Below are positions 1 to 7,593 of a DNA stretch of 16,873 nucleotides, piece after piece. The stretch is from Firmicutes bacterium UBA4874 (GTDB lineage Bacteria; Bacillota; Clostridia; Caldicoprobacterales; DTU083), in the NCBI GenBank assembly GCA_002399435.1, contig DHDO01000024.1:3101-19973 (forward strand). The letters are read 5' to 3'. A program made the translations under genes and the position numbers. The stretch's first letter is position 1. Every line of letters begins with the position of its first letter. A model generated the notes under the pieces. That model made no database searches. It was not told the origin of the DNA and saw only the letters and a program-made list of their open reading frames with translations.

Positions 1-1204
<1,204 letters not shown>

Positions 1205-1364
1205 AACCTGTTCTCCTCTGCTATACGGACCAACTTCCTGCGTTCTTAGCCTTCGTACTTTTCAGGACGGCTTCGGCGGTATAAACGGAAGGATTTCCCT
1301 CATCGTATCCGTCACCTTTCCTGCCTCCCTTATGATATCGTCCGGTTCCCTTGTTTTTATTCCT

Positions 1365-2381
1365 TTACAGTAAAGTGATATTTGCACGCTCACAGGCCTC
1401 CAACATTTCTTCCGGCCATACGGAGGCCTGTACTTCTCCAATATGGGCTTTGTTCAGAAGATACATGCAGATTCTGGACTGGCCGATGCCTCCGCCTATG
1501 GTACAGGGTAAATCCCCGTTCAGAAGCTCCCGGTGGAACGTCAAATCCTTTCTCTCCTCACAGCCGGCCAGTTTCAGCTGCTTTTGCAATGCTTCCTTAT
1601 CAACCCGGATTCCCATGGAAGACACTTCAAAGGAGCAATCCAGCAGCGGATACCAGAAAAGGATATCGCAGTTCCTCTCCCAGTCATCGTAATCCGGTGC
1701 CCTTCCATCATGGCGGATGCCCGATTTCAGCACCCCCCCGATCTTCATGAGACATACAGCTTTCTTTTCCTTCGCAATGGCATCCTCCCGATGCCGCGGA
1801 TCCAGACCGGGATACCGGTCCTCCAGCTCCTGGGTGGTCAGGAAGGTGATTTCATCCGGCAGAAGACGGTGCAACTGCGGATATCTGCTGCAGATAAACT
1901 CCTCCGCATCCTTGAAAACCCTGAAAATGCTGTTTACCGTATTCCGCAAGGTTTCCTCCGTTCTTTCCTCCTCTCGGATGATCTTCTCCCAATCCCACTG
2001 ATCCACATAAAAGGAATGCAGATTGTCCGGGTCTTCGTCCCTCCGGATGGCATTCATATCCGTATACAGGCCTTCACCATGATTAAGTCCATATCGTTTG
2101 AGGGCCATTCTCTTCCACTTCGCCAGGGAATGAACGATCTCCACCTGTTTCCCGCCCAGAGCCCGGACGTCAAAGATAACCGGCCGTTCCACCCCATTCA
2201 GGTTGTCGTTCAGGCCGGATTCCGGTGTTACAAAAAGCGGCGCGGAAACCCGCATTAGGTTCAGCTCCTCCGCCAGACGGTTTTCAAAGAAATCCTTCAG
2301 CGACTTGATCGCTTTTTCCGTTTCCGGAACACTCAGGGACGCCCGGTATCCTTTCGGTAAAATCAATTTTTCCATTGTCAT
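1365..2381 (-). CDS. asnA: Aspartate--ammonia ligase (asparagine synthetase A)
   Basis: Converts aspartate, ammonia and ATP to asparagine, AMP and pyrophosphate. It has a class II aminoacyl-tRNA-synthetase-like fold and acts in the cytoplasm. The 338-residue product is close to the roughly 330 residues of the family. It shows [18 protein letters not shown] near the start, then [44 protein letters not shown], the ATP-site GGGIGQSR and a C-terminal [13 protein letters not shown]. Start choice: ATG at 2379-2381 (MTMEKL) lies 8 bases from a GGAGG at 2390-2394. The in-frame ATG at 2373-2375 (MEKL) is 14 bases away and less likely. The open frame runs further upstream only through a TTG with no ribosome site. 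The start sits in the second copy of a 32-bp duplication and overlaps the stop of a tiny upstream reading frame (TAATG). Confidence 0.96.
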   Translation of the reverse strand: MTMEKLILPKGYRASLSVPETEKAIKSLKDFFENRLAEELNLMRVSAPLFVTPESGLNDNLNGVERPVIFDVRALGGKQVEIVHSLAKWKRMALKRYGLNHGEGLYTDMNAIRRDEDPDNLHSFYVDQWDWEKIIREEERTEETLRNTVNSIFRVFKDAEEFICSRYPQLHRLLPDEITFLTTQELEDRYPGLDPRHREDAIAKEKKAVCLMKIGGVLKSGIRHDGRAPDYDDWERNCDILFWYPLLDCSFEVSSMGIRVDKEALQKQLKLAGCEERKDLTFHRELLNGDLPCTIGGGIGQSRICMYLLNKAHIGEVQASVWPEEMLEACERANITLL

Positions 2382-2439
2382 TATGCGCTCCTCCCAATTC
2401 CCGCTTTTGTCATTATGCGCTCCTCCCAATTCCCGCTTT
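2375..2439 (-). repeat. Perfect 32-bp tandem duplication containing ribosome site and start codon of asnA
   Basis: Bases 2375-2406 and 2407-2438 are identical, and the match extends one base further at a period of 32. Each copy, read on the minus strand, contains GGGAGGAG, an eight-base spacer from the GGAGG and ATGACA. The downstream copy starts asnA and the upstream copy starts the minicistron. The absence of any mismatch suggests either a recent slippage or duplication event, or selection on both copies. Confidence 0.95.
2381..2413 (-). CDS. Ten-residue upstream minicistron in the asnA leader
   Basis: ATG at 2411-2413 opens a ten-codon frame, [10 protein letters not shown], ending in TAA at 2381-2383. 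The last A of that stop is the first base of the asnA ATG (TAATG). Its own GGAGG at 2422-2426 is 8 bases upstream, a spacing identical to that of asnA because both signals are copies of one 32-bp unit. So it has a full translation signal and a stop-start overlap, which in other bacteria commonly gives translational coupling. The peptide contains no asparagine codons, so it does not look like a classical attenuator. It may simply be a by-product of the duplication. Not similar to any peptide I know. Confidence 0.45.
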   Translation of the reverse strand: MTKAGIGRSA

Positions 2440-2507
2440 CCAGGTTCCCTTCAGGACAAAAGTTTCCTTTCCAATTGTACCGCTTCCTGTATGGGAAGGA
2501 AAGCAAA

Positions 2508-2537
2508 ATGATAGCACGGGACAATTTTCCCCGCCAA
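2508..2537 (-). promoter_or_regulatory. Candidate asnA promoter
   Basis: Minus-strand TTGGCG (2532-2537), an 18-base spacer, then TATCAT (2508-2513). This would place the transcript start near 2500 and give a leader of about 120 bases before asnA. The -10 matches the vegetative consensus in five of six positions and the -35 in four of six. The leader holds a small CTTCC/GGAAG hairpin but no T-box or riboswitch sequence that I recognise. Confidence 0.45.
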
Positions 2538-2578
2538 TGCCTCGCCTGGAAAAAATCAGTAAAGCTTGGACTCCGATA

Positions 2579-2612
2579 TTTACCTGCCGGGATTTGTTTC
2601 CCGTCAGGTAAA
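2579..2612. repeat. 14-bp inverted repeat in the asnA/dacF divergent region
   Basis: Left arm TTTACCTGCCGGGA (2579-2592), six-base loop, right arm TCCCGTCAGGTAAA (2599-2612). The arms are complementary at 13 of 14 positions. It lies about 40 bases upstream of the candidate asnA -35 and about 50 bases upstream of the dacF -10. No T-run follows on either strand, so it does not look like an intrinsic terminator. It could be an operator shared by the two divergent genes. Confidence 0.7.
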
Positions 2613-2651
2613 AAACGATATCTGTAATAATTTGTATCTCGCATGAAAAAC

Positions 2652-2676
2652 GATAATGTCGTATAATAGCATTATC
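2652..2676 (+). promoter_or_regulatory. dacF -10 element inside a 7-bp inverted repeat
   Basis: A perfect TATAAT at 2662-2667 sits 50 bases upstream of the dacF start. It is flanked symmetrically by GATAATG (2652-2658) and CATTATC (2670-2676). No good vegetative -35 is present at 16-18 bases; a GCATG at 2641-2645 is the nearest feature. Either the promoter depends on an activator, or another sigma factor reads it. The flanking repeat would suit a repressor. Confidence 0.4.
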
Positions 2677-2717
2677 ATAAACAAAATTCAAATGAGTCCC
2701 ACAGAATGGAGGATTAT

Positions 2718-3911
2718 ATGAAAATGAAGGAACAAAGGAAGAAACAAAAAAGGACAGGCTGGGTCGGAATGGCAGTCCTGCTTTTGTTCCTGAGCGTTGC
2801 CTCACCCGTCTTCGCCCAGGAACCATTCAACAGTGCTGCAGAATCTGCCATATTAATGGAAGCCTCCACCGGGCAGATATTATACGGGAAAAATGTGGAT
2901 ACCCCGCTTCCCCCGGCCAGCATCACCAAAATCATGACCTTATTGCTGGGATTTGAGGCTTTGGAGAACGGAAGTGCCCACCTGGAGGATCAGGTGACGG
3001 TTTCCGAAAAAGCATGGCGGACCGGAATGAAAGGATCGGAAATGTTCCTCGATGTCGGGTCCAAAGTGCCGCTGCGGGACATCCTGACCGGAATCTCCGT
3101 CGTATCCGCCAATGATGGCTGCGTCGCCCTTGCAGAACATCTGTACGGATCCGAGGAAGCCTTTGTCGGACAGATGAACAAACGTGCGAAGGAACTGGGC
3201 ATGACCCATACCGAGTTCAAAAACTGCAATGGTCTGCCGGCAGCAGGGCATCACATGAGTGCCCATGACATTGCAATATTGGCCAGATATCTGATCACAA
3301 ACTATCCGAAAGTGCTGGAGCTGGAGTCCACAAAGGAACTTACCTTCAACGGGATCTATCAGAAAAACCGCAATCCACTTCTTGAAAATTATCCTGGCGC
3401 AGACGGCCTGAAAACCGGCTGGACCGAGGAAGCCGGCTTCTGTCTGGTAGGTACGGCAAAAAAGGACGGCATGCGGCTGATCTCCGTTGTGCTGAAAACC
3501 AGGGATGAAAAGGAACGGCTTGCGGCTTCCAAAGAGCTGTTGGATTTTGGCTATCAGAATTTCGAACTGACTGAGATTGCAAAAAAAGGAAAAGAAATCG
3601 GGGAAATCCCGGTACGGAACGGCAGGGAAACCACTGTGCCGGTAAAGATCAATGAATCCATAACAGCAGCTGTCCCGAAATCCCATAAGGCAGATATCAA
3701 AATCTCTGCAGTGCCGTCGGATAAGCCGATATCGGCTCCCGTTGCAGCCGGTAAAACGGTGGGAAAGGCAGAAGTCCGATTGGGCAAGGATGTCCTGGCG
3801 ACGGCAGATATCAGTACAACCAAAAAAGTGGAGAAGATTGGTTTCATAACAAAATTGATCCGGGGAATTGCGGACTTTTTCCGATCCCTGTTTAAAGTCT
3901 CCAAAGCCTGA
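2718..3911 (+). CDS. dacF: D-alanyl-D-alanine carboxypeptidase, DacF/PBP5 family (peptidase S11)
   Basis: A penicillin-binding protein that removes the terminal D-alanine from peptidoglycan pentapeptides outside the cell, limiting cross-linking. The 397-residue product has a basic N-terminus and a hydrophobic signal segment ending near PVFAQ (about residue 34). All three active-site motifs are present: SITK (S68, K71), SAN (130-132) and KTG (232-234). A beta-rich PBP5-type C-terminal domain follows. The final stretch IGFITKLIRGIADFFRSLFK is an amphipathic helix of the kind that anchors these enzymes to the membrane face. Start choice: the frame also opens at 2706, but that ATG is part of the ATGGAGG ribosome site. 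ATG 2718 (spacing 5) or 2724 (spacing 11) is more plausible. It stands alone, with no clear terminator before the next promoter at 3968. The symbol follows the family; the exact paralogue is not certain. Confidence 0.93.
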   Translation: MKMKEQRKKQKRTGWVGMAVLLLFLSVASPVFAQEPFNSAAESAILMEASTGQILYGKNVDTPLPPASITKIMTLLLGFEALENGSAHLEDQVTVSEKAWRTGMKGSEMFLDVGSKVPLRDILTGISVVSANDGCVALAEHLYGSEEAFVGQMNKRAKELGMTHTEFKNCNGLPAAGHHMSAHDIAILARYLITNYPKVLELESTKELTFNGIYQKNRNPLLENYPGADGLKTGWTEEAGFCLVGTAKKDGMRLISVVLKTRDEKERLAASKELLDFGYQNFELTEIAKKGKEIGEIPVRNGRETTVPVKINESITAAVPKSHKADIKISAVPSDKPISAPVAAGKTVGKAEVRLGKDVLATADISTTKKVEKIGFITKLIRGIADFFRSLFKVSKA

Positions 3912-3967
3912 CCGATTTGCTCCTTTAGCTCCTTTATTTACAGAAAAGAAAAAGAAAAAAAACAAAA

Positions 3968-3996
3968 TTTACCGGGAATGCAAACTGTGATATGAT
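3968..3996 (+). promoter_or_regulatory. Promoter of the ECF S component-pantothenate kinase unit
   Basis: TTTACC (3968-3973), a 17-base spacer, then TATGAT (3991-3996), each close to the vegetative sigma consensus. The transcript should start near 4003, giving a leader of about 37 bases. That leaves no room for a riboswitch. Confidence 0.7.
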
Positions 3997-4011
3997 AGTA
4001 TGAATATCATA
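3991..4011. repeat. 7-bp inverted repeat over the -10 and transcription start
   Basis: TATGATA (3991-3997) and TATCATA (4005-4011) are perfect inverted copies separated by seven bases, covering the -10 box and the expected +1. The position fits a repressor site, but the arms are AT-rich and short, so chance cannot be excluded. Confidence 0.4.
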
Positions 4012-4039
4012 AATATATTATTTTAAAGGAGAATGGTTT

Positions 4040-4621
4040 ATGAGCCGATCACTAAAGGATACCAAAAATCTCACCTTTATTGCCTTAATGCTGGCCATTA
4101 CCATTGTATTGGACCTGACGCCATTGGGTGCAGTGCCATTGGGTTCGATCAGTGCAACGGTCGTCCATATTCCTACCATTATTACAGGAGTCCTGCTGGG
4201 CCCGGTTGCCGGATGGGTTCTTGGGACGCTGATGGGACTTATCTCTCTGATTCATGCAGTGACGAGGCCGGTAACGGTTATCGATCCTCTGTTTATCAAC
4301 CCGCTCGTTTCCGTACTTCCGCGGATGATGATCGGAGTGGTGGCCTATTATGTTTACCGGATGCTTTATAAGGTTCTGAAAGCACCGGCATCCGCCTTTG
4401 CTGCAGGCGTTGCGGGCAGCGCGGTGAATACCGGACTGGTATTCCTGATGCTCTATCTGGTATATGCCCAGGAAGTCGTAAAAAGGCTGGGGATTGCCTT
4501 CAAGGCAATGCTGCTCTCCGTACTGACGACAAATGCCATTGCGGAAGCCGTTCTTGCTGGTATATTGACCATGGCCATTACGTTGGCTTACAACAAATAC
4601 AGAAAAATAATCAGGGAGTAA
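4040..4621 (+). CDS. ECF transporter S component, probable pantothenate-binding subunit
   Basis: A 193-residue, strongly hydrophobic membrane protein with about six membrane segments, the size and pattern of substrate-binding S components of energy-coupling factor transporters. In the first segment it has AxxxA (A15 and A19 in FIALMLAITIV), the motif S components use to dock on the EcfT subunit. No EcfA or EcfT gene is in the window, so it would share a general energising module encoded elsewhere (group II arrangement). The S component does not itself reveal its vitamin. The gene immediately downstream, four bases away, is a pantothenate kinase, so pantothenate is the inferred substrate (PanT-like). 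ATG 4040 has AAAGGAG 8 bases upstream. Confidence 0.88.
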   Translation: MSRSLKDTKNLTFIALMLAITIVLDLTPLGAVPLGSISATVVHIPTIITGVLLGPVAGWVLGTLMGLISLIHAVTRPVTVIDPLFINPLVSVLPRMMIGVVAYYVYRMLYKVLKAPASAFAAGVAGSAVNTGLVFLMLYLVYAQEVVKRLGIAFKAMLLSVLTTNAIAEAVLAGILTMAITLAYNKYRKIIRE

Positions 4622-4625
4622 TCGT

Positions 4626-5465
4626 ATGTCAAGAATTATTGGAATCGATGTCGGCGGAAGTACAACAAAAATTGTCGGATTACATGAAAACAGGATTTTC
4701 AGTCCCATACTGGTCAAGGCCAACGATCCCATTGCATCCGTATATGGAGCTTTCGGCAAATTTATGAGCAAAAACAAGCTGAACCTGAAGGATATCAGCC
4801 GGATTCTGGTAACCGGGGCAGGCTCCGGATACCTGTCCGATAATATATACGGGATTCCCACTGGCAAGGTGAATGAGTTTCAGGCCATCGGAAAGGGCGG
4901 GTTGTTTCTGACCGGCCTGAAGCGGGCCATCATTGTCAGCATGGGTACCGGTACGGCTTATGTCATTGCCGATAAAAACGGGGAAAAACATATCGGCGGT
5001 ACCGGCGTCGGCGGAGGAACCCTTCTGGGCCTCTCCTATAAAATGCTCAATATACGGCATTTTGATGATTTGATTGAAATGGCTCAGGGCGGGGATCTGT
5101 CTCATATCGATCTTTTGATCCGGGATATCACAAAGGACCCGGTAGGAAGCCTGACGCAGGAAAGTACAGCATCCAATTTCGGGAAAATCAGTGATCTGGC
5201 CACCAAGTCGGATACCGCTCTTGGAATTGTCAACCTCGTGTTCCAGACTATCGGGACCATTGCCGCGTTTGCTTCCCGCATACACAATACAAAGGATGTT
5301 GTATTAACGGGGAATCTGACCAATGTCCCCCAATCCCGGGCCATCTTTGACTCCCTGCAGAGCTTGTACCAGGTGCGGTTTCACATGCCCGACCATGCGG
5401 AATACGCCACAGCTGCCGGAGCGACCCTGTTTCCGGCAGAGAACCTAACCGATTTGTCTTTATAA
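4626..5465 (+). CDS. coaW: Type II pantothenate kinase
   Basis: Phosphorylates pantothenate with ATP, the first and usually rate-setting step of coenzyme A synthesis, in the cytoplasm. The 279-residue protein has the ASKHA-kinase layout of the type II (staphylococcal and eukaryotic-like) family: phosphate loop GIDVGGSTTKIVG at about residues 6-18, then LVTGAGSGYL. Next comes VNEFQAIGKGG, with E84 the likely catalytic base by family position, followed by SMGTGTAYVI (105-114) and GGTGVGGGTLLGL (124-136). VVLTGNL and a C-terminal AAGATLF lie near the end. It is not the acetyl-CoA-inhibited type I (CoaA) nor type III (CoaX) fold. GGGAG 7 bases before the ATG overlaps the end of the S-component gene, so the two genes are clearly co-transcribed and likely act as uptake plus trapping. 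Confidence 0.93.
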   Translation: MSRIIGIDVGGSTTKIVGLHENRIFSPILVKANDPIASVYGAFGKFMSKNKLNLKDISRILVTGAGSGYLSDNIYGIPTGKVNEFQAIGKGGLFLTGLKRAIIVSMGTGTAYVIADKNGEKHIGGTGVGGGTLLGLSYKMLNIRHFDDLIEMAQGGDLSHIDLLIRDITKDPVGSLTQESTASNFGKISDLATKSDTALGIVNLVFQTIGTIAAFASRIHNTKDVVLTGNLTNVPQSRAIFDSLQSLYQVRFHMPDHAEYATAAGATLFPAENLTDLSL

Positions 5466-5481
5466 GGGGAAAGCAGGCAGT

Positions 5482-5847
5482 TTATACCCCGTATGCATTG
5501 GGGATATGATGGATATGAAAAGAGGAATCCGGCCGGACAAAGACCTCCAGGATATCAAAACGACAGGACGCATTCTTCCAGTGCCTGTCCTGAAGAAAGC
5601 ATAACGCGGCTTTCCGGTACCTGGACTGCTTTTTCCGGTTCACCGCCTGGGCGGGAGTACCAAAAGCCGTGGATGTCCGGGTCTTCACCTCAGCAAATAT
5701 CAGTTGACCCTCCCCGGATGCAATAATATCCACCTCTCCAAAGGGGCACCGATAATTCCGATATACAATCCGATAGCCCTGCCGGATGAGATACTGACAA
5801 GCCTGCTCCTCCCCCCATTTCCCCAATTCCATGCGATAGGTACTCAA
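5482..5847 (-). CDS. yraN: YraN/UPF0102 family endonuclease-like protein
   Basis: A 121-residue protein of a widespread bacterial family with a restriction-endonuclease-like fold whose cellular role is poorly defined. The nuclease-type core is visible as FGEVDII (E38, D40) and LIFAEVKTR (E53, K55), preceded by the family opening GKWGEEQACQYLIRQGYRIVYRN. The start is TTG at 5845-5847 (MSTYRMELGKWG). A GGAG at 5859-5862 lies 11 bases upstream, whereas the next in-frame ATG, codon 6, would be 26 bases away. It converges with the pantothenate kinase gene, 16 bases apart, and is transcribed alone from a good promoter. In many genomes yraN sits beside rnhB and the ylqF/rpl genes; that context is absent here. 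Confidence 0.92.
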   Translation of the reverse strand: MSTYRMELGKWGEEQACQYLIRQGYRIVYRNYRCPFGEVDIIASGEGQLIFAEVKTRTSTAFGTPAQAVNRKKQSRYRKAALCFLQDRHWKNASCRFDILEVFVRPDSSFHIHHIPNAYGV

Positions 5848-5904
5848 AATTCTGTTCTCTCCTTTTCGTTGATTTATGACAGCAAAATGAAATACACTTC
5901 ATAT

Positions 5905-5941
5905 CTTATACTTTTCGATCCTTATACTTTTCGATCCTTAT
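5905..5941 (-). repeat. 16-bp tandem repeat in the yraN leader
   Basis: CTTATACTTTTCGATC occurs twice in perfect tandem (5905-5920 and 5921-5936), followed by the first five bases of a third copy. It begins at about the expected yraN transcription start and would be transcribed into the 5' leader. Confidence 0.9.
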
Positions 5942-5946
5942 TTCAT

Positions 5947-5975
5947 ATTATAGGAAAAACAATATGTAGAATCAA
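5947..5975 (-). promoter_or_regulatory. yraN promoter
   Basis: Minus-strand TTGATT (5970-5975), a 17-base spacer and TATAAT (5947-5952). The -10 is perfect and the -35 matches in four of six positions. The transcript would start near 5940, leaving a leader of about 93 bases. Confidence 0.7.
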
Positions 5976-6000
5976 CAAATTCCGTAAAATTCAGCGTATT

Positions 6001-6035
6001 TTATACTATACAAATGATATAGGATATAGTATAAT
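6001..6035 (+). promoter_or_regulatory. M23 peptidase gene promoter within a 10-bp inverted repeat
   Basis: TATACA (6007-6012), a 17-base spacer and a perfect TATAAT (6030-6035). A perfect inverted repeat, TTATACTATA (6001-6010) and TATAGTATAA (6025-6034), overlaps both boxes and is separated by 14 bases. This geometry suits a dimeric repressor that would block both promoter elements. The regulator is unknown. Confidence 0.55.
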
Positions 6036-6102
6036 GACAGGAAAGCAAATGAATTTTAATACTTTTGTCACATTTGTTTAAAATCCATGACGGGGTGATT
6101 CT

Positions 6103-7452
6103 GTGAGAAAAAAATTCCTTATTCCATTTTTGGCTGTTATTCTTGTAATGGCCATGACAGCATCGGCTTTTGCTTCCGGTATATCCCAAAAGCAGGGAAA
6201 GCTGAACGATGTACATAAGAACATTACAGATAGCAAAAAGAATCTGAATCAGGTCAAGGATCAGCAAGACAACGTGCAAAACCAGCTGAAGCAAGTTGAT
6301 CAGAGCCTGCAGGAAAAACAGAAGGAACTGTCCGCAGTGGAAAACCAGTTGAACCAGACACAGGGCGAGCTCTCCGCCACCAGGCAAAATCTGGCAGTCA
6401 CGGAGAACAACCTGGCAAACACCAGGGAAAATTTGGACAAGCTTCAGACAGAATTGAATCAGTCCATCAAAAAAGCCGAGGAACAGGAGAAACTCAATGC
6501 AGATCGAATGAGAGCCATGTATATGAACAGCGACTCTTCTTATCTGGAACTGCTGTTTGAATCCAAGGGCCTGAACGATCTGATGGATCGGGTGGACATG
6601 ATCACCAAAATGTTCTCCTATGATCAGGGCGTGTTTGATGAACTGACTCAGTACCGGGATGAAGTGAAAAAGAAAAAAGAAGCCTGTGAACAGCAGAAAG
6701 CCAACATTGAGCAATGCAAGCGCGGTATAGAGAACCAGAAAGCTGCTCTGGAGCAAAAGGAAAGTGAAATCCAGAACACGAAAGCGCAGATTGCAAAGCA
6801 AAAGCAGGATATCGAAGCGACGCAGAACGAAAAGCAAAGGCTGATCACTCAGCTCGACGCCGAAAAGGCCAAGATCAGTGAAGACCTGGATGCAATGGAA
6901 GCAGAGTCCAAAAACCTGGAGAAAGAGATCCGAAGGTTGGTCCTGGCCAGACAGCAGCAGCAGCAGCAACAGCGGCAAGCCAGCCGGGGTTCCGTGAAAA
7001 GACCAGGGAGTGGTGTCAACAACGTTGGATCCAAATACACGGGAGGCAGATTGGCTTGGCCGGCACCTGGTTTTTACACCATTACTTCCCCATATGGATG
7101 GCGCAATCATCCTATTGAAGGAGTAGAAAAACTACATAAAGGGATGGATATATCCGGAGGCGGCATTGCCGGACACCCTGCCAAAGCCGCAGCGGATGGT
7201 ACGGTAATTCTTATCCAACACGATAATGGTCGTAAAAAAGGTTATGGAAACATGGTAACGGTGGATCATGGCGGCGGGATTACAACCACCTATGCTCATG
7301 GATCCGCTATAAAGGTTTCTGTGGGACAGAAGGTGAAGGCGGGTGATACTGTCATTCTCGTCGGCAGCACTGGAGCTTCCACCGGACCGCACCTGCACTT
7401 TGAGGTTCGGGTAAACGGGACTCCTGTCAATCCCATGGGTTATTTGCAGTAA
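6103..7452 (+). CDS. Secreted coiled-coil M23 family peptidase (EnvC-like murein hydrolase)
   Basis: A 449-residue exported protein. Residues 1-25 are a signal peptide (basic start, hydrophobic core, ASAFAS). Residues from about 28 to 282 form long coiled coils rich in Q, E, K and N. A short low-complexity linker with seven consecutive glutamines (284-290) follows. The C-terminal LytM/M23 domain (about 310-449) has a complete zinc site and catalytic histidines: H345 and D349 in HKGMD, H399 in TYAHGS, and H430 and H432 in HLHFE. M23 enzymes cut peptide bridges in peptidoglycan. The coiled-coil architecture resembles EnvC and related proteins, which work with FtsEX, but no ftsE or ftsX is in the window. 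The start is GTG at 6103, with GGGGTG about 8 bases upstream. Whether it is a hydrolase itself or an activator cannot be told here; the intact site favours hydrolase activity. Confidence 0.93.
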   Translation: MRKKFLIPFLAVILVMAMTASAFASGISQKQGKLNDVHKNITDSKKNLNQVKDQQDNVQNQLKQVDQSLQEKQKELSAVENQLNQTQGELSATRQNLAVTENNLANTRENLDKLQTELNQSIKKAEEQEKLNADRMRAMYMNSDSSYLELLFESKGLNDLMDRVDMITKMFSYDQGVFDELTQYRDEVKKKKEACEQQKANIEQCKRGIENQKAALEQKESEIQNTKAQIAKQKQDIEATQNEKQRLITQLDAEKAKISEDLDAMEAESKNLEKEIRRLVLARQQQQQQQRQASRGSVKRPGSGVNNVGSKYTGGRLAWPAPGFYTITSPYGWRNHPIEGVEKLHKGMDISGGGIAGHPAKAAADGTVILIQHDNGRKKGYGNMVTVDHGGGITTTYAHGSAIKVSVGQKVKAGDTVILVGSTGASTGPHLHFEVRVNGTPVNPMGYLQ

Positions 7453-7534
7453 ACGTATCCGAGTCAGAGATCGGAATCGATATCCTCTCATCATGGTAGA
7501 TTCAACTGGTTCATCACAAAGGAAAACAAAAAAA

Positions 7535-7579
7535 AGGAAAGGAGCTTGTCCTAAAGGGCAGGCTCTTTTCCTGCTTTTT
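7535..7579. terminator. Bidirectional intrinsic terminator
   Basis: Arms 7535-7551 and 7557-7572 pair over about 16 positions with a few G-U pairs and one bulge, around a short AAAG-type loop. GCTTTTTG follows on the plus strand. On the minus strand the hairpin is followed by a run of nine T (the A-run at 7527-7535). It lies between the convergent M23 gene and the ATPase operon and can end both transcripts. Confidence 0.85.
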
Positions 7580-7593
7580 GAACTAATTGGATG

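Noticed and set aside
1218..1364. The asnA frame stays open for about 48 codons after its TAA
   Set aside because: AsnA already has its normal length and C-terminus. An open run of this length without a start codon is expected by chance fairly often, and no ribosome site or family resemblance supports it as a gene or readthrough extension.
2440..2510. Possible T-box or other riboswitch in the roughly 120-base asnA leader
   Set aside because: asnA in some Bacillota is T-box controlled, but the conserved T-box sequence (AGGGTGGNACCGCG-like) and a terminator/antiterminator pair are not present on the minus strand here.
2940..3965. Long open frame (341 codons) antisense to dacF
   Set aside because: It runs opposite a gene with all catalytic motifs, has a cysteine- and phenylalanine-rich composition typical of shadow frames, and has no ribosome site.
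5466..5520. Short CCCC/GGGG hairpin between coaW and yraN as a terminator
   Set aside because: The stem is only four pairs with a nine-base loop and lacks a T-run; not enough to call a terminator.
6001..7110. Leucine-rich open frame (369 codons) antisense to the M23 peptidase gene
   Set aside because: The repetitive Q/K/E coiled-coil codons on the plus strand generate L/F/V-rich antisense sequence that imitates a membrane protein. There is no independent support.
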